Of a stretch of 64,000 nucleotides of DNA, positions 24,045-30,590 are shown piece by piece. The stretch is from CBIFVZ01 sp966185765. Lineage in GTDB: Bacteria > Pseudomonadota > Gammaproteobacteria > Enterobacterales > Enterobacteriaceae. Position numbers and translations under genes: made by a program. Location of the stretch: assembly GCA_966185765.1 (NCBI GenBank), contig CBIFVZ010000001.1, forward strand, positions 62,001 through 126,000, in the 5' to 3' direction. Position 1 is the first letter of the stretch, and every line of letters begins with the position of its first letter. The notes beneath the pieces are model-generated. The model searched no databases and was not told the DNA's origin. It saw nothing but the letters and a program-made list of their open reading frames with translations.

Positions 24045-24977
24045 TTATTTGATTTCCAGTACGTCCAGCCGCTGTAGCGGCGCGGCGTCTTCATCTTCAG
24101 CACGCCAGCCTGCGGGCGTTAGAGGGATGTCTTCGCGGTCAAACGCGAGATCGCCACCGTTTACTACATCGCTGCCGTGGGTAATCCCGGCAAAATCAAA
24201 GAGTTCACGGTCACATAAGTGCGAGGGCACCACATTTTGCATGGCGCTGAACATGGTCTCGATACGGCCAGGGTAGCGCTTGTCCCAGTCTCGCAGCATG
24301 TCGCCAATGACCTGACGCTGCAAATTAGGCTGTGAACCGCACAGGTTACACGGAATAATCGGGAAGCCCTTAGCCACTGAAAAACGTTCAATGTCTTTTT
24401 CACGGCAGTAGGCCAGCGGACGAATCACAACATGTTTGCCATCATCGCTCATAAGCTTTGGCGGCATGCCTTTCATTTTGCCGCCGTAGAACATGTTCAG
24501 AAACAGCGTTTGCAGAATGTCATCGCGGTGGTGGCCGAGCGCGATTTTAGTGGCACCCAGTTCAGTGGCGGTGCGGTAAAGAATGCCGCGACGCAGGCGA
24601 GAGCACAGTGAGCAGGTGGTTTTGCCCTCTGGAATTTTCTCTTTAACAATGCCATAGGTGTTCTCTTCAACGATTTTGTATTCCACGCCCAGACTTTCGA
24701 GATAGGCGGGCAGAATGTGCTCGGGAAAGCCTGGCTGTTTTTGATCGAGATTAACCGCCACCAGACTGAAATTAACCGGCGCGCTCTGCTGCAAATTGCG
24801 CAGGATCTCAAGCATGGTGTAGCTGTCCTTACCGCCAGACAGACACACCATGATTCTGTCGCCTTCTTCAATCATGTTGAAGTCCGCTATTGCTTCACCC
24901 ACATTACGGCGCAGACGTTTTTGAAGTTTGTTCAGGTTGTACTGCTCTTTCTGTGTAACTTGTTTATTTTCTGGCAT
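24045..24977 (-). CDS. ttcA: TtcA, tRNA 2-thiocytidine32 synthetase
   Basis: 310 residues. TtcA makes 2-thiocytidine at position 32 of certain tRNAs using an iron-sulfur cluster and ATP. PP-loop SGGKDS at residues 47-52; the cluster cysteines C122 and C125 (TCSLCSRLRRG) and the later CNLCGS (third ligand) are present. In E. coli the 5' region of this gene is the Rac prophage attachment site; here the gene is intact and a broken integrase lies 35 bases upstream. Confidence 0.96.
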   Translation of the reverse strand: MPENKQVTQKEQYNLNKLQKRLRRNVGEAIADFNMIEEGDRIMVCLSGGKDSYTMLEILRNLQQSAPVNFSLVAVNLDQKQPGFPEHILPAYLESLGVEYKIVEENTYGIVKEKIPEGKTTCSLCSRLRRGILYRTATELGATKIALGHHRDDILQTLFLNMFYGGKMKGMPPKLMSDDGKHVVIRPLAYCREKDIERFSVAKGFPIIPCNLCGSQPNLQRQVIGDMLRDWDKRYPGRIETMFSAMQNVVPSHLCDRELFDFAGITHGSDVVNGGDLAFDREDIPLTPAGWRAEDEDAAPLQRLDVLEIK

Positions 24978-25011
24978 TATTTCGTGTCTCTAACCAAAAG
25001 GGGCATCGTTT

Positions 25012-25210
25012 TTACATGGTGTGCTTATAGTTCAGCATCAGTACCTGATTGTCGTCCAGCGCTGCAGTCCTTGTTCCGTAAACGTCATAAGCCATTTGCA
25101 CGTTTACATGCCCCATCTGACTTGCGATAAATGACGGTTTTGCGCCAGCTGACAGAAGCTAACAGGCAAAAGTATGTCGCGTATGGTACGGATTACGACG
25201 GCGAATGCCA
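25012..25210 (-). pseudogene. Remnant of a phage tyrosine-type integrase (C-terminus, two in-frame stops)
   Basis: Minus-strand translation in one frame gives AGIRRRNPYHTRHTFAC, stop, LLSAGAKPSFIASQMGHVNV, then QMAYDVYGTRTAALDD and a short tail ending at 25012. This is the C-terminal catalytic block of tyrosine recombinases: the RHTFA histidine region, the GH motif and the YDVYG nucleophile tyrosine. A TAG replaces the usual Trp of the A(S/C)WLLSAG segment and a TAA lies about three codons before AGIRRRNPY. No N-terminal part is visible upstream. Position beside ttcA agrees with use of this gene as an attachment site by Rac-like elements. Confidence 0.85.
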
Positions 25211-25812
25211 GCGTTTTACCGCAGCACCCCGGTGCACTCGGATGCCTGTTACATAGTAATAAGGCTTTTGCCTACTCTTGAGCACACCCGGGAAAGAAAT
25301 AGCCTGTAAGTACTAAATTTCTGTCATGCCATATTCCGGGTGATGAAACACAATTTTAGACTTCGGTTGCACAGGCGTGGGCTTTTGTTACGCGTTGAAT
25401 GTAATGCGCAGGCTCTACTAGCCGACAGGTCTGTAACCTGTATCTGTTTACAGAAGAATTTCCTTGTCAATGTCTGCCATATGGTGGCGCTCATAGCCTG
25501 CATCAGCCTTAAGGAGGAAAGAAAAACGTTGGTCAATGAGCCTCATTTACAGTTAAGGAGTTAGGCTCAGATGAAAAGCAACTGGAAAGTGGGTTCTGAC
25601 TCCCTGTGTGTCTGGAGAACGTCTGCATTTTGCGGTTGTTTATTCCTGTTTTGACGTTTTCAACCTAACACGCCAACTAATGAAATAGATAAATGCTGAG
25701 TTTAAAGGATAGTTATTTAATTACTCCGCGCAAGCAACAATGATGGTTTTTTTCAAAAATCAACAAATCATAAAATAATTTAATCAACGCAGATGTATCA
25801 TAAAGAGTGTTA

Positions 25813-25908
25813 ATGATTTTCATGGCATTGATATCGGTGGTACTGGCTTATTTAGTAATGATGCTAGTAATTAATAAGGTTGTCTTATGTCGAATGGGGT
25901 CGACATAG
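25813..25908 (+). CDS. Possible 31-residue hydrophobic membrane peptide
   Basis: MIFMALISVVLAYLVMMLVI followed by NKVVLCRMGST: one membrane helix with a basic, short tail. Ribosome site is weak (AAAGAG, seven bases away). It precedes the double-glycine peptide operon by about 230 bases on the same strand. Small hydrophobic proteins often act as immunity proteins beside class II microcins, but those are usually longer (50-100 residues), so this is a weak candidate. Confidence 0.25.
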   Translation: MIFMALISVVLAYLVMMLVINKVVLCRMGST

Positions 25909-26069
25909 ATTGCCCAGGAGGAAATACAGAATTTTATAATTCCAAAGTTATAATTTTTAGTTGTATTTTTATTATTGCATATCACCTCGTGTGATAATGT
26001 TCTTTTGTTGCTATTTCGGTATTGTTACTATTGATGGAGGGGCATTTGTGAAATAGTCTCAGAACTGAA

Positions 26070-26103
26070 TTTGAAAAAATTCAAAAGCAATGATGATATA
26101 CGA
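26070..26103 (+). promoter_or_regulatory. Palindrome and possible promoter of the double-glycine peptide operon
   Basis: TTTGAA AAAA TTCAAA is a perfect palindrome (26070-26085), 56 bases before the first peptide ATG. A TATA-like sequence (GATATACGAT) begins ten bases after it. Together they look like an operator beside a -10 box; no known regulator consensus is implied. Confidence 0.3.
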
Positions 26104-26141
26104 TTGATGCTAAAACCATTTAAAACTAAAAGGAATTTAGT

Positions 26142-26318
26142 ATGAATAAAAATGAAAATTCTGCAACCTTCAGAGAGCTAACGAAAGAAGAGATTGAAAA
26201 AGTAGCTGGTGCTGCCCGTATGACTGGTGGTGATGTCTTATTGTTAATGGGATTAGGTTTCATTAGTCCTGTAATACCTATTAGTGCAGGTATAGGTTAT
26301 TGGGCTAACAGACCTTAA
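26142..26318 (+). CDS. Peptide A: small precursor with class II microcin/double-glycine type leader
   Basis: 58 residues. Residues 10-24 read FRELTKEEIEKVAGA, which aligns position by position with the MccV leader MRTLTLNELDSVSGG (L and V at conserved positions, cleavage expected after GA at residue 24). The mature part is 34 residues, hydrophobic and glycine-rich, and ends ...YWANRP. A second Gly-Gly (MTGG, 27-30) could be an alternative cleavage site. AAGGAATT lies eight bases before the ATG. It is followed 22 bases later by peptide B and shares its terminator. No exporter gene is in the window. Confidence 0.72.
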   Translation: MNKNENSATFRELTKEEIEKVAGAARMTGGDVLLLMGLGFISPVIPISAGIGYWANRP

Positions 26319-26340
26319 AACATAGGATGGGAGATATTAT

Positions 26341-26541
26341 ATGCTTACCTTTGAGAAAGATTCTAAAAATATTGCCAGTAATTTCGTTAACATTGACTCC
26401 AATACCTCAATGAGAGAGTTAACTGAGAGAGAATTATCAATGGTTTCTGGTGGAGCTGTTCTGGAGGCTGCACTCGGATTTTTGACATTCTGCGCGCTCT
26501 ATGGGTATAACCTCGGGGCTGATATAGCCAAGCGTCCTTGA
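26341..26541 (+). CDS. Peptide B: small precursor with canonical double-glycine leader
   Basis: 66 residues. Residues 24-38 are MRELTERELSMVSGG, an almost perfect class II microcin/bacteriocin leader, preceded by an unusual 23-residue N-terminal extension. The mature peptide would be 28 residues, hydrophobic (LEAALGFLTFCALYGYNLGA), with one Cys and the same final RP as peptide A. The ATG at 26341 follows GGGAG by about seven bases; an internal ATG exactly at MREL would give the bare leader but has no ribosome site. Likely exported by a C39-peptidase ABC transporter encoded elsewhere. Confidence 0.8.
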   Translation: MLTFEKDSKNIASNFVNIDSNTSMRELTERELSMVSGGAVLEAALGFLTFCALYGYNLGADIAKRP

Positions 26542-26551
26542 GATATATTTG

Positions 26552-26579
26552 AAAAAAGGCTTCAATCTGAAGCCTTTTT
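26552..26579 (+). terminator. Terminator of the double-glycine peptide operon
   Basis: AAAAAAGGCTTCA, loop ATC, TGAAGCCTTTTT: perfect stem with A and T runs on both sides, ten bases after peptide B. It ends the plus-strand operon and could also stop the minus-strand small ORF transcript. Confidence 0.95.
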
Positions 26580-26617
26580 ATGAAATGTGAAAATATCGTT
26601 GAGTTATCGTTTAATGA

Positions 26618-26752
26618 TTAAAAATAATTACGCTGAGTTTTTGTTGGTCCGTTATCTGAGGGAGCTGTTATTTCACCAATGTAAAAACACTTAAAAGTAA
26701 TTTCAACATACTGTGAAAATTGATTGATGACATTGTCCATTACTAAAATCAT
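26618..26752 (-). CDS. Possible 44-residue ORF convergent with the peptide operon
   Basis: MILVMDNVINQFSQYVEITF continues to KTQRNYF. The ATG has a good site (TTTTAGGGAG, eight bases away). The protein is soluble-looking with one Cys and no signal. I do not recognise it. It lies between the metzincin gene (same strand, 118 bases upstream) and the peptide terminator, which would also serve it. Shortness makes it uncertain. Confidence 0.35.
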   Translation of the reverse strand: MILVMDNVINQFSQYVEITFKCFYIGEITAPSDNGPTKTQRNYF

Positions 26753-26870
26753 GAGTGAATCTCCCTAAAAGGAAAATGCTTAAGTTCGGTAGGGTACTAA
26801 ATTCAAGTTCTGAAAACTATCTAAGATGAATTATTTAACTTTAGGTTAGTTCACTATGAAGTATTAATAA

Positions 26871-28100
26871 TCAATAAAATGCGGCCACCGTATGTCTTGT
26901 CTCATTTAAGCGGCGAGCGTTATCTTCATACTCAGCGCTACCGACCGGTATGCCCATATACGTAATACGTAGATTGGAAAACATATTGATGCGCGAGCAG
27001 GACCCTGATTTACAGTTATAAGACATAATCGTACGCCAGCGGTTGGCAGTATTTGCTGACTCAACTTTAAAACCGTGACGATAGCAGGGGAGTCGTTTTG
27101 GCTGGCTGTTTTCATACTGATCTAAATCATGGCTGGCACCGACATTTTGGCCCATTTCATGGACTAATATATAGGTTACGGTGAAATAAGCGTAACGTAC
27201 CACCGACAGTGCCGTTGAACGGATCGCGTCATTGTAGGCGTGTCCAGCCCCAGAATTATTTCGCAACAACATAACAGCCAGGTGTGCCTTGTTTTTATTT
27301 CTGAAAATTTCTATTTCTTTGCTCAATGCCGTTCCGTTGCTGGTTCTCATATCTGCCAACATCGTTAAATAGGTGCCGCTCTCTGAATAATCAGCGTCCA
27401 GCACTCCCACAGGTAAAAAATTGATGTCAACATCGCTGTTATAGGAGGTAAGGTTTGCTTCAGTAAAAGCCAGCATCGTTAAGGCGGTTAAATAGCTCGT
27501 ATCCAGCACCTGTCTTGATTCTTTCGTGGTCACAATGGCCACCCTGATGGTACTTTTTTCACCTGAGTCACCGTGATAAGGCTCGTATACAGGGCAGGTT
27601 ACCGCCCGGGTTGGCGAGGTAATCTGCTCAGGAATGCTGGCAGGAATTTGTCCTTCGTCAATCTTTGCTACAACGGCATGCTTATTTTTAGCCGGATAGA
27701 TTTGATAAAGCTGACCATCCACCCGAAAAGACGTCGCTATACTGCCATTGTTATTAACCAGTACGATATTATTCATTAAGTCATTGGGTGCATTTTTATC
27801 CCTGAACCCCATCCAGACCTGAATACCATTTTCAACCTTTAAACGCGTTTTATAATAAGTGATGGCAACGTTATCAGGCGTGCGTACTATTAATGCCTCA
27901 TCATTTAGCGACTTTGTGTCTATTGCAACGGTGAAGGTGGCCGTTTTCATGGTGGATGTTGAAGCTGTGATATCGTTGATAAGCGTATTAAGGCTGTTGC
28001 TTGCTTTCGTTGTCAGACCATTAAACAGGTCAGCGCAATAACTAGTTGAGGCGAAAACGATAGATAATATTACTGATAAAAGTGCGCTTTTCTTAAGCAT
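26871..28100 (-). CDS. Secreted metzincin-like (reprolysin-type) metalloprotease with altered zinc motif
   Basis: 409 residues. A Sec signal peptide (MLKKSALLSVILSIVFASTS, cleavage near residue 23) precedes a propeptide-like region (about 25-180) and a metzincin domain (about 185-409). The zinc-binding consensus HExxHxxGxxHD reads HEMGQNVGASHD (about residues 312-323): the first and third histidines and the glutamate are present, but the second histidine is Gln (codon CAA). The Met-turn IMSY is present (about 359-362), with six or so cysteines around it. GAGGAG precedes the ATG. AT-rich like the peptides beside it. Either an inactive homologue or an enzyme with changed metal binding; a single-base change in a protease is equally possible. 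Confidence 0.78.
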   Translation of the reverse strand: MLKKSALLSVILSIVFASTSYCADLFNGLTTKASNSLNTLINDITASTSTMKTATFTVAIDTKSLNDEALIVRTPDNVAITYYKTRLKVENGIQVWMGFRDKNAPNDLMNNIVLVNNNGSIATSFRVDGQLYQIYPAKNKHAVVAKIDEGQIPASIPEQITSPTRAVTCPVYEPYHGDSGEKSTIRVAIVTTKESRQVLDTSYLTALTMLAFTEANLTSYNSDVDINFLPVGVLDADYSESGTYLTMLADMRTSNGTALSKEIEIFRNKNKAHLAVMLLRNNSGAGHAYNDAIRSTALSVVRYAYFTVTYILVHEMGQNVGASHDLDQYENSQPKRLPCYRHGFKVESANTANRWRTIMSYNCKSGSCSRINMFSNLRITYMGIPVGSAEYEDNARRLNETRHTVAAFY

Positions 28101-28436
28101 GTGTTTACTCCTCTGTTGTAATGGAGGTTGAGTGTAATTGACATGCCGGCACGGAGTGAATTGCTTAATAGGATAATTTATGATTCTGCCTAATCAAAAT
28201 ATAATAGAGACCATTAAATGGCCCTGGCTAATAGCAAATAAAATAGTTTATATCTGTATCACAGTTATTGACGATAGTTGTAAGGATAATTGCACCGAAC
28301 CACTGTTTTAATACACGCCGTCATACTATTTATTTTCTTGCCGGGTAACACATGTGTGTCACGTATGTCGGACTTTAATAGCGCTTACGGTGTGGAAGCC
28401 AGTTTGTCGTGACCGGCAAGCGACAACGTGGTCTTC
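28101..28436. other. AT-rich intergenic region upstream of the metzincin gene
   Basis: 336 bases with no open frame worth calling. It must contain the minus-strand promoter of the metzincin gene and the end of the ICMT-like gene; I see no clear terminator hairpin with a T-run. The base composition returns to normal at about 28.38 kb, which I take as the right edge of the most AT-rich segment. Confidence 0.5.
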
Positions 28437-28913
28437 TCAGATCCAGCGGCGAGTGCGGCGTGCATACTTCACCCATGTGGCGCCAAACTGTTGACTCAGA
28501 TATTGCTCCTCAATACGGATATGCAACCACGTCATGATTAGCATAAACACTGCAACCAGCAGCCCGGCAATAATGCTTTTGAGCACCAGAGCGACACCCA
28601 GCAGCAACAGCGCAAAACCGAGGTAAATCGGGTTGCGTGTTAGCCGAAACAGGCCGCTGGTGATAAGCGTACGGGTTTTGTCTGGATGAAGCGGGTCCAC
28701 AGTTGTGCGCTGTCGCAGCAGTTGTAACACGGCAGTAAAAATAAGCAGCAGTGCCAGAGCGATAATTACCCAACCGGGCATGGCAGAAAGTGAGGTAAAG
28801 CGAGCCAGTGAAATGTGCGGTGTACTGATAAGCAAAACATCAATCGCCAGGAAAAGCAGTACCAGCACCGGTGGTATCAAAAATGTCCTTAACGTCAGGG
28901 CCAGACTGTTCAT
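28437..28913 (-). CDS. Isoprenylcysteine carboxyl methyltransferase-like membrane protein
   Basis: 158 residues with four hydrophobic helices. The C-terminal half carries the ICMT/phospholipid methyltransferase pattern: GLFRLTRNPIYLGFALLLLG (about 86-106) and the late RIEEQYLSQQFGATWVKYARR with the conserved E-E and Y-R residues. Bacterial members of this integral-membrane SAM-dependent family mostly lack known substrates. It is an ordinary composition gene outside the AT-rich core. Confidence 0.85.
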   Translation of the reverse strand: MNSLALTLRTFLIPPVLVLLFLAIDVLLISTPHISLARFTSLSAMPGWVIIALALLLIFTAVLQLLRQRTTVDPLHPDKTRTLITSGLFRLTRNPIYLGFALLLLGVALVLKSIIAGLLVAVFMLIMTWLHIRIEEQYLSQQFGATWVKYARRTRRWI

Positions 28914-29139
28914 AATAATGACATGCCTCTTCGAGTATCGCGTATGTCAGGGACGTTTGATTATAGTGGCTTAGACAGCCATGATTAACAATGCTTTTAC
29001 ATTCAGTGGGTAAAGTATTTTCGTGTCCCGCAAATTAAGAGGTAATAACTATCGTTATTAAAGCCGCAATGCGACGTGCATTATGGAATGATTTATTTTT
29101 TGAGCTTTATAATCCGCCTGCTTTTATCCGGGAGAAGAT

Positions 29140-29787
29140 ATGAAAAAGAAAGCGGGCTTATTATTTGCAGTGGTAGCGCTAACGGGCTGTAAAACAGAAC
29201 TTATGGCAGAGGTTAATCTTTCAGACCTGCTGGCACATGAATCAAAAGTTGTGACATCAACGTTAAAAGTAGCAGTCGCTTCCTGTAAAAAAGCGGACGA
29301 TGCCAGTGATGGGCAGTATTCCCTCAATGGCGTTAAACAGAAAGTAGCGCTTAATATTCCGGGTTCAGAATTTGTGCGCTGTAGCGCTGAAAAAATACAC
29401 TCCGTCGCTGAGTTTACTGCCCCCGTCGTACTCAACGCTGTGGCCGACAAACAGGCGTTTTCCATCGTTCAGGCAGAAGATATGGGAATGAAGCTGATGG
29501 TTGGCGCTTCACCCGCGTTAAGAAAACAGATTGCCGAGGAGAAACGTCACTCTGGTATGAGTCACGCACAGGTGAATGTCACGATAAAAATAAATAACAA
29601 TATTGGCAAAGATTTTAAGATTAAGCCCGTTGCGGCATGGGCGGATGATTTACCCGTTGTGACCACGCTCAGTGCGCCTGCAACCCTCAAAAAAGGCAAG
29701 TCCGTGACGCTTCGCCTGTCAGATGTCTCCGTAAGTAGCGTATTGCAGGAAAATCTTGGCTATGCGCCGGTGCTGCTCAAACCCTGA
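29140..29787 (+). CDS. Putative lipoprotein, unknown function
   Basis: 215 residues. Type II signal peptide with lipobox LTGC (cysteine at residue 17, VVALTGCKTE), so probably lipidated; Lys at +2 suggests outer-membrane sorting. The mature part has two cysteines (ASCKKA, VRCSAE) and a repetitive beta-like pattern near the end (PATLKKGKSVTLRLSDVSVS). GGGAGAA before the ATG. I do not recognise the family from memory; similar lipoproteins occur in prophage-derived regions. It is followed by the small membrane ORFs below. Confidence 0.7.
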   Translation: MKKKAGLLFAVVALTGCKTELMAEVNLSDLLAHESKVVTSTLKVAVASCKKADDASDGQYSLNGVKQKVALNIPGSEFVRCSAEKIHSVAEFTAPVVLNAVADKQAFSIVQAEDMGMKLMVGASPALRKQIAEEKRHSGMSHAQVNVTIKINNNIGKDFKIKPVAAWADDLPVVTTLSAPATLKKGKSVTLRLSDVSVSSVLQENLGYAPVLLKP

Positions 29788-29971
29788 GCATGACAATGTT
29801 GTGCTGAGACCGCGATGTAACGCGCCGCGAAGGTGGTGCGTTACAGCAAATATTTTCCAGCGTGGAGATAGCTGTTATTGCGAGGATTTTAAGGGCAAGC
29901 TGGTGATTATGTGTGCATTTCATCAGCCCCGTTGCCTCGGGCTTGCGGGGCGATTTACCAGGGAGGGGACG

Positions 29972-30127
29972 ATGGCGAGCCAGTCACAGGAAATGTACAG
30001 ACTCTTAGGGAAAGATAGTATGGATAACATTATCGTCGCACTGCTTATTTCGGTAGTTACCGCTGCCGCCATCCTTTATCTTGCATCACGCACCCTATTT
30101 AACAATGCAGTTGCATCAGATAATTAA
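29972..30127 (+). CDS. Small single-helix membrane protein, hypothetical
   Basis: 51 residues beginning MASQSQEMYRLLGKDSMDNI, then a membrane helix (IIVALLISVVTAAAILYLAS) and a short tail. GGGAGGGGAC lies four to five bases before the ATG, a strong site; the longer open frame starting at 29756 overlaps the lipoprotein and is not needed. No family recognised. Ten bases separate it from the next small ORF. Confidence 0.5.
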   Translation: MASQSQEMYRLLGKDSMDNIIVALLISVVTAAAILYLASRTLFNNAVASDN

Positions 30128-30137
30128 AGAGACGATT

Positions 30138-30290
30138 GTGGCTATCGACTATACCTCTTCGCAGAGCATCGCGAAGGGCATTGATATGTTGTCACTTACT
30201 CTCCACCCGTTTAATGATGCCGACAGAGCCATTGTTGACCAGCTTAATATCCTGAATGAGAAGGTAACTGACGGTCAGGGTGTCACGTAG
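30138..30290 (+). CDS. Small 50-residue ORF with GTG start, hypothetical
   Basis: Translation from GTG 30138 gives MAIDYTSSQSIAKGIDMLSL followed by an acidic soluble stretch (HPFNDADRAIVDQLNILNEK). AAGAGA precedes the GTG. It follows the small membrane ORF by ten bases, so the pair may be one transcript. No recognised domain; could equally be chance. Confidence 0.35.
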   Translation: MAIDYTSSQSIAKGIDMLSLTLHPFNDADRAIVDQLNILNEKVTDGQGVT

Positions 30291-30390
30291 CACAGAGAAG
30301 GAATATCGCTTTCTTGCTCGAGCACGACTGGGAGTGCCAGAAGCATGAATCCTCTCTATGCCATTTCAAATAAAGTGAGTTAAACGCGCA

Positions 30391-30543
30391 GTGGTAGATA
30401 ACGTCTTTCTTAAAAACCGCCACCGCCTCATCAGCGGTAAAGTCTGCTGTGGGTGTGCAGGTCAGTGTGAATATCAATTTGAACGCATCAACCCGCGCTG
30501 CGATAAGTATGAGGCCAGTAAACATTCAATCGCGGTGGTCTGA
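30391..30543 (+). CDS. Possible cysteine-rich 50-residue ORF (weak)
   Basis: The frame from GTG 30391 reads VVDNVFLKNRHRLISGKVCC, then GCAGQCEYQF, RCDKY and a short tail: six cysteines, four of them inside CCGCAGQC. The ribosome site is poor and a minus-strand frame overlaps it. It ends directly at the ydbK terminator. Reported because the cysteine spacing is unusual; it may be a fragment of a larger decayed gene. Confidence 0.2.
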   Translation: MVDNVFLKNRHRLISGKVCCGCAGQCEYQFERINPRCDKYEASKHSIAVV

Positions 30544-30544
30544 T

Positions 30545-30573
30545 AAAAAGAACCCCGCACGCAACGGGGTTCC
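30545..30573 (-). terminator. Terminator of ydbK
   Basis: Minus strand: GGAACCCCGTT, GCGTG, CGGGGTTC then TTTTT. It lies about 20 bases after the ydbK stop. Confidence 0.88.
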
Positions 30574-30590
30574 AGTATGTCCGATCCCAC

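Larger units (their letters stand above)
25211..26141. other. AT-rich stretch without a convincing gene
   Basis: 931 bases. From about 25600 the sequence is much richer in A and T than the flanks. Several small open frames exist: 25340-25564 plus (74 codons, no known similarity that I can see), 25571-25654 plus (27 codons), 25813-25908 plus (hydrophobic, listed separately) and 25886-25996 plus (36 codons). None except possibly 25813 looks like a gene. An isolated AGGAGG at about 25915 has no start codon at useful distance. I read the stretch as decayed insert DNA plus the promoter region of the peptide operon. Confidence 0.6.

Noticed and set aside
25340..25564. 74-codon plus-strand ORF beside the integrase remnant
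   Set aside because: No ribosome site, no recognised similarity, and an equally long ORF exists on the opposite strand over the same bases, as expected for chance frames.
25886..25996. 36-codon ORF containing CPGG, which looks like a Gly-Gly site
   Set aside because: The residues before the GG do not resemble a double-glycine leader (no conserved L/V pattern), and the start overlaps the end of another small frame.
29756..30127. 123-codon ORF spanning the end of the lipoprotein gene and the small membrane protein
   Set aside because: The upstream half overlaps the lipoprotein and has no start site; the ribosome site fits the internal ATG at 29972.
30283..30590. MicC sRNA expected upstream of ydbK in E. 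coli
   Set aside because: The characteristic sequence is not present on either side of ydbK; the ompN gene it accompanies is also missing.
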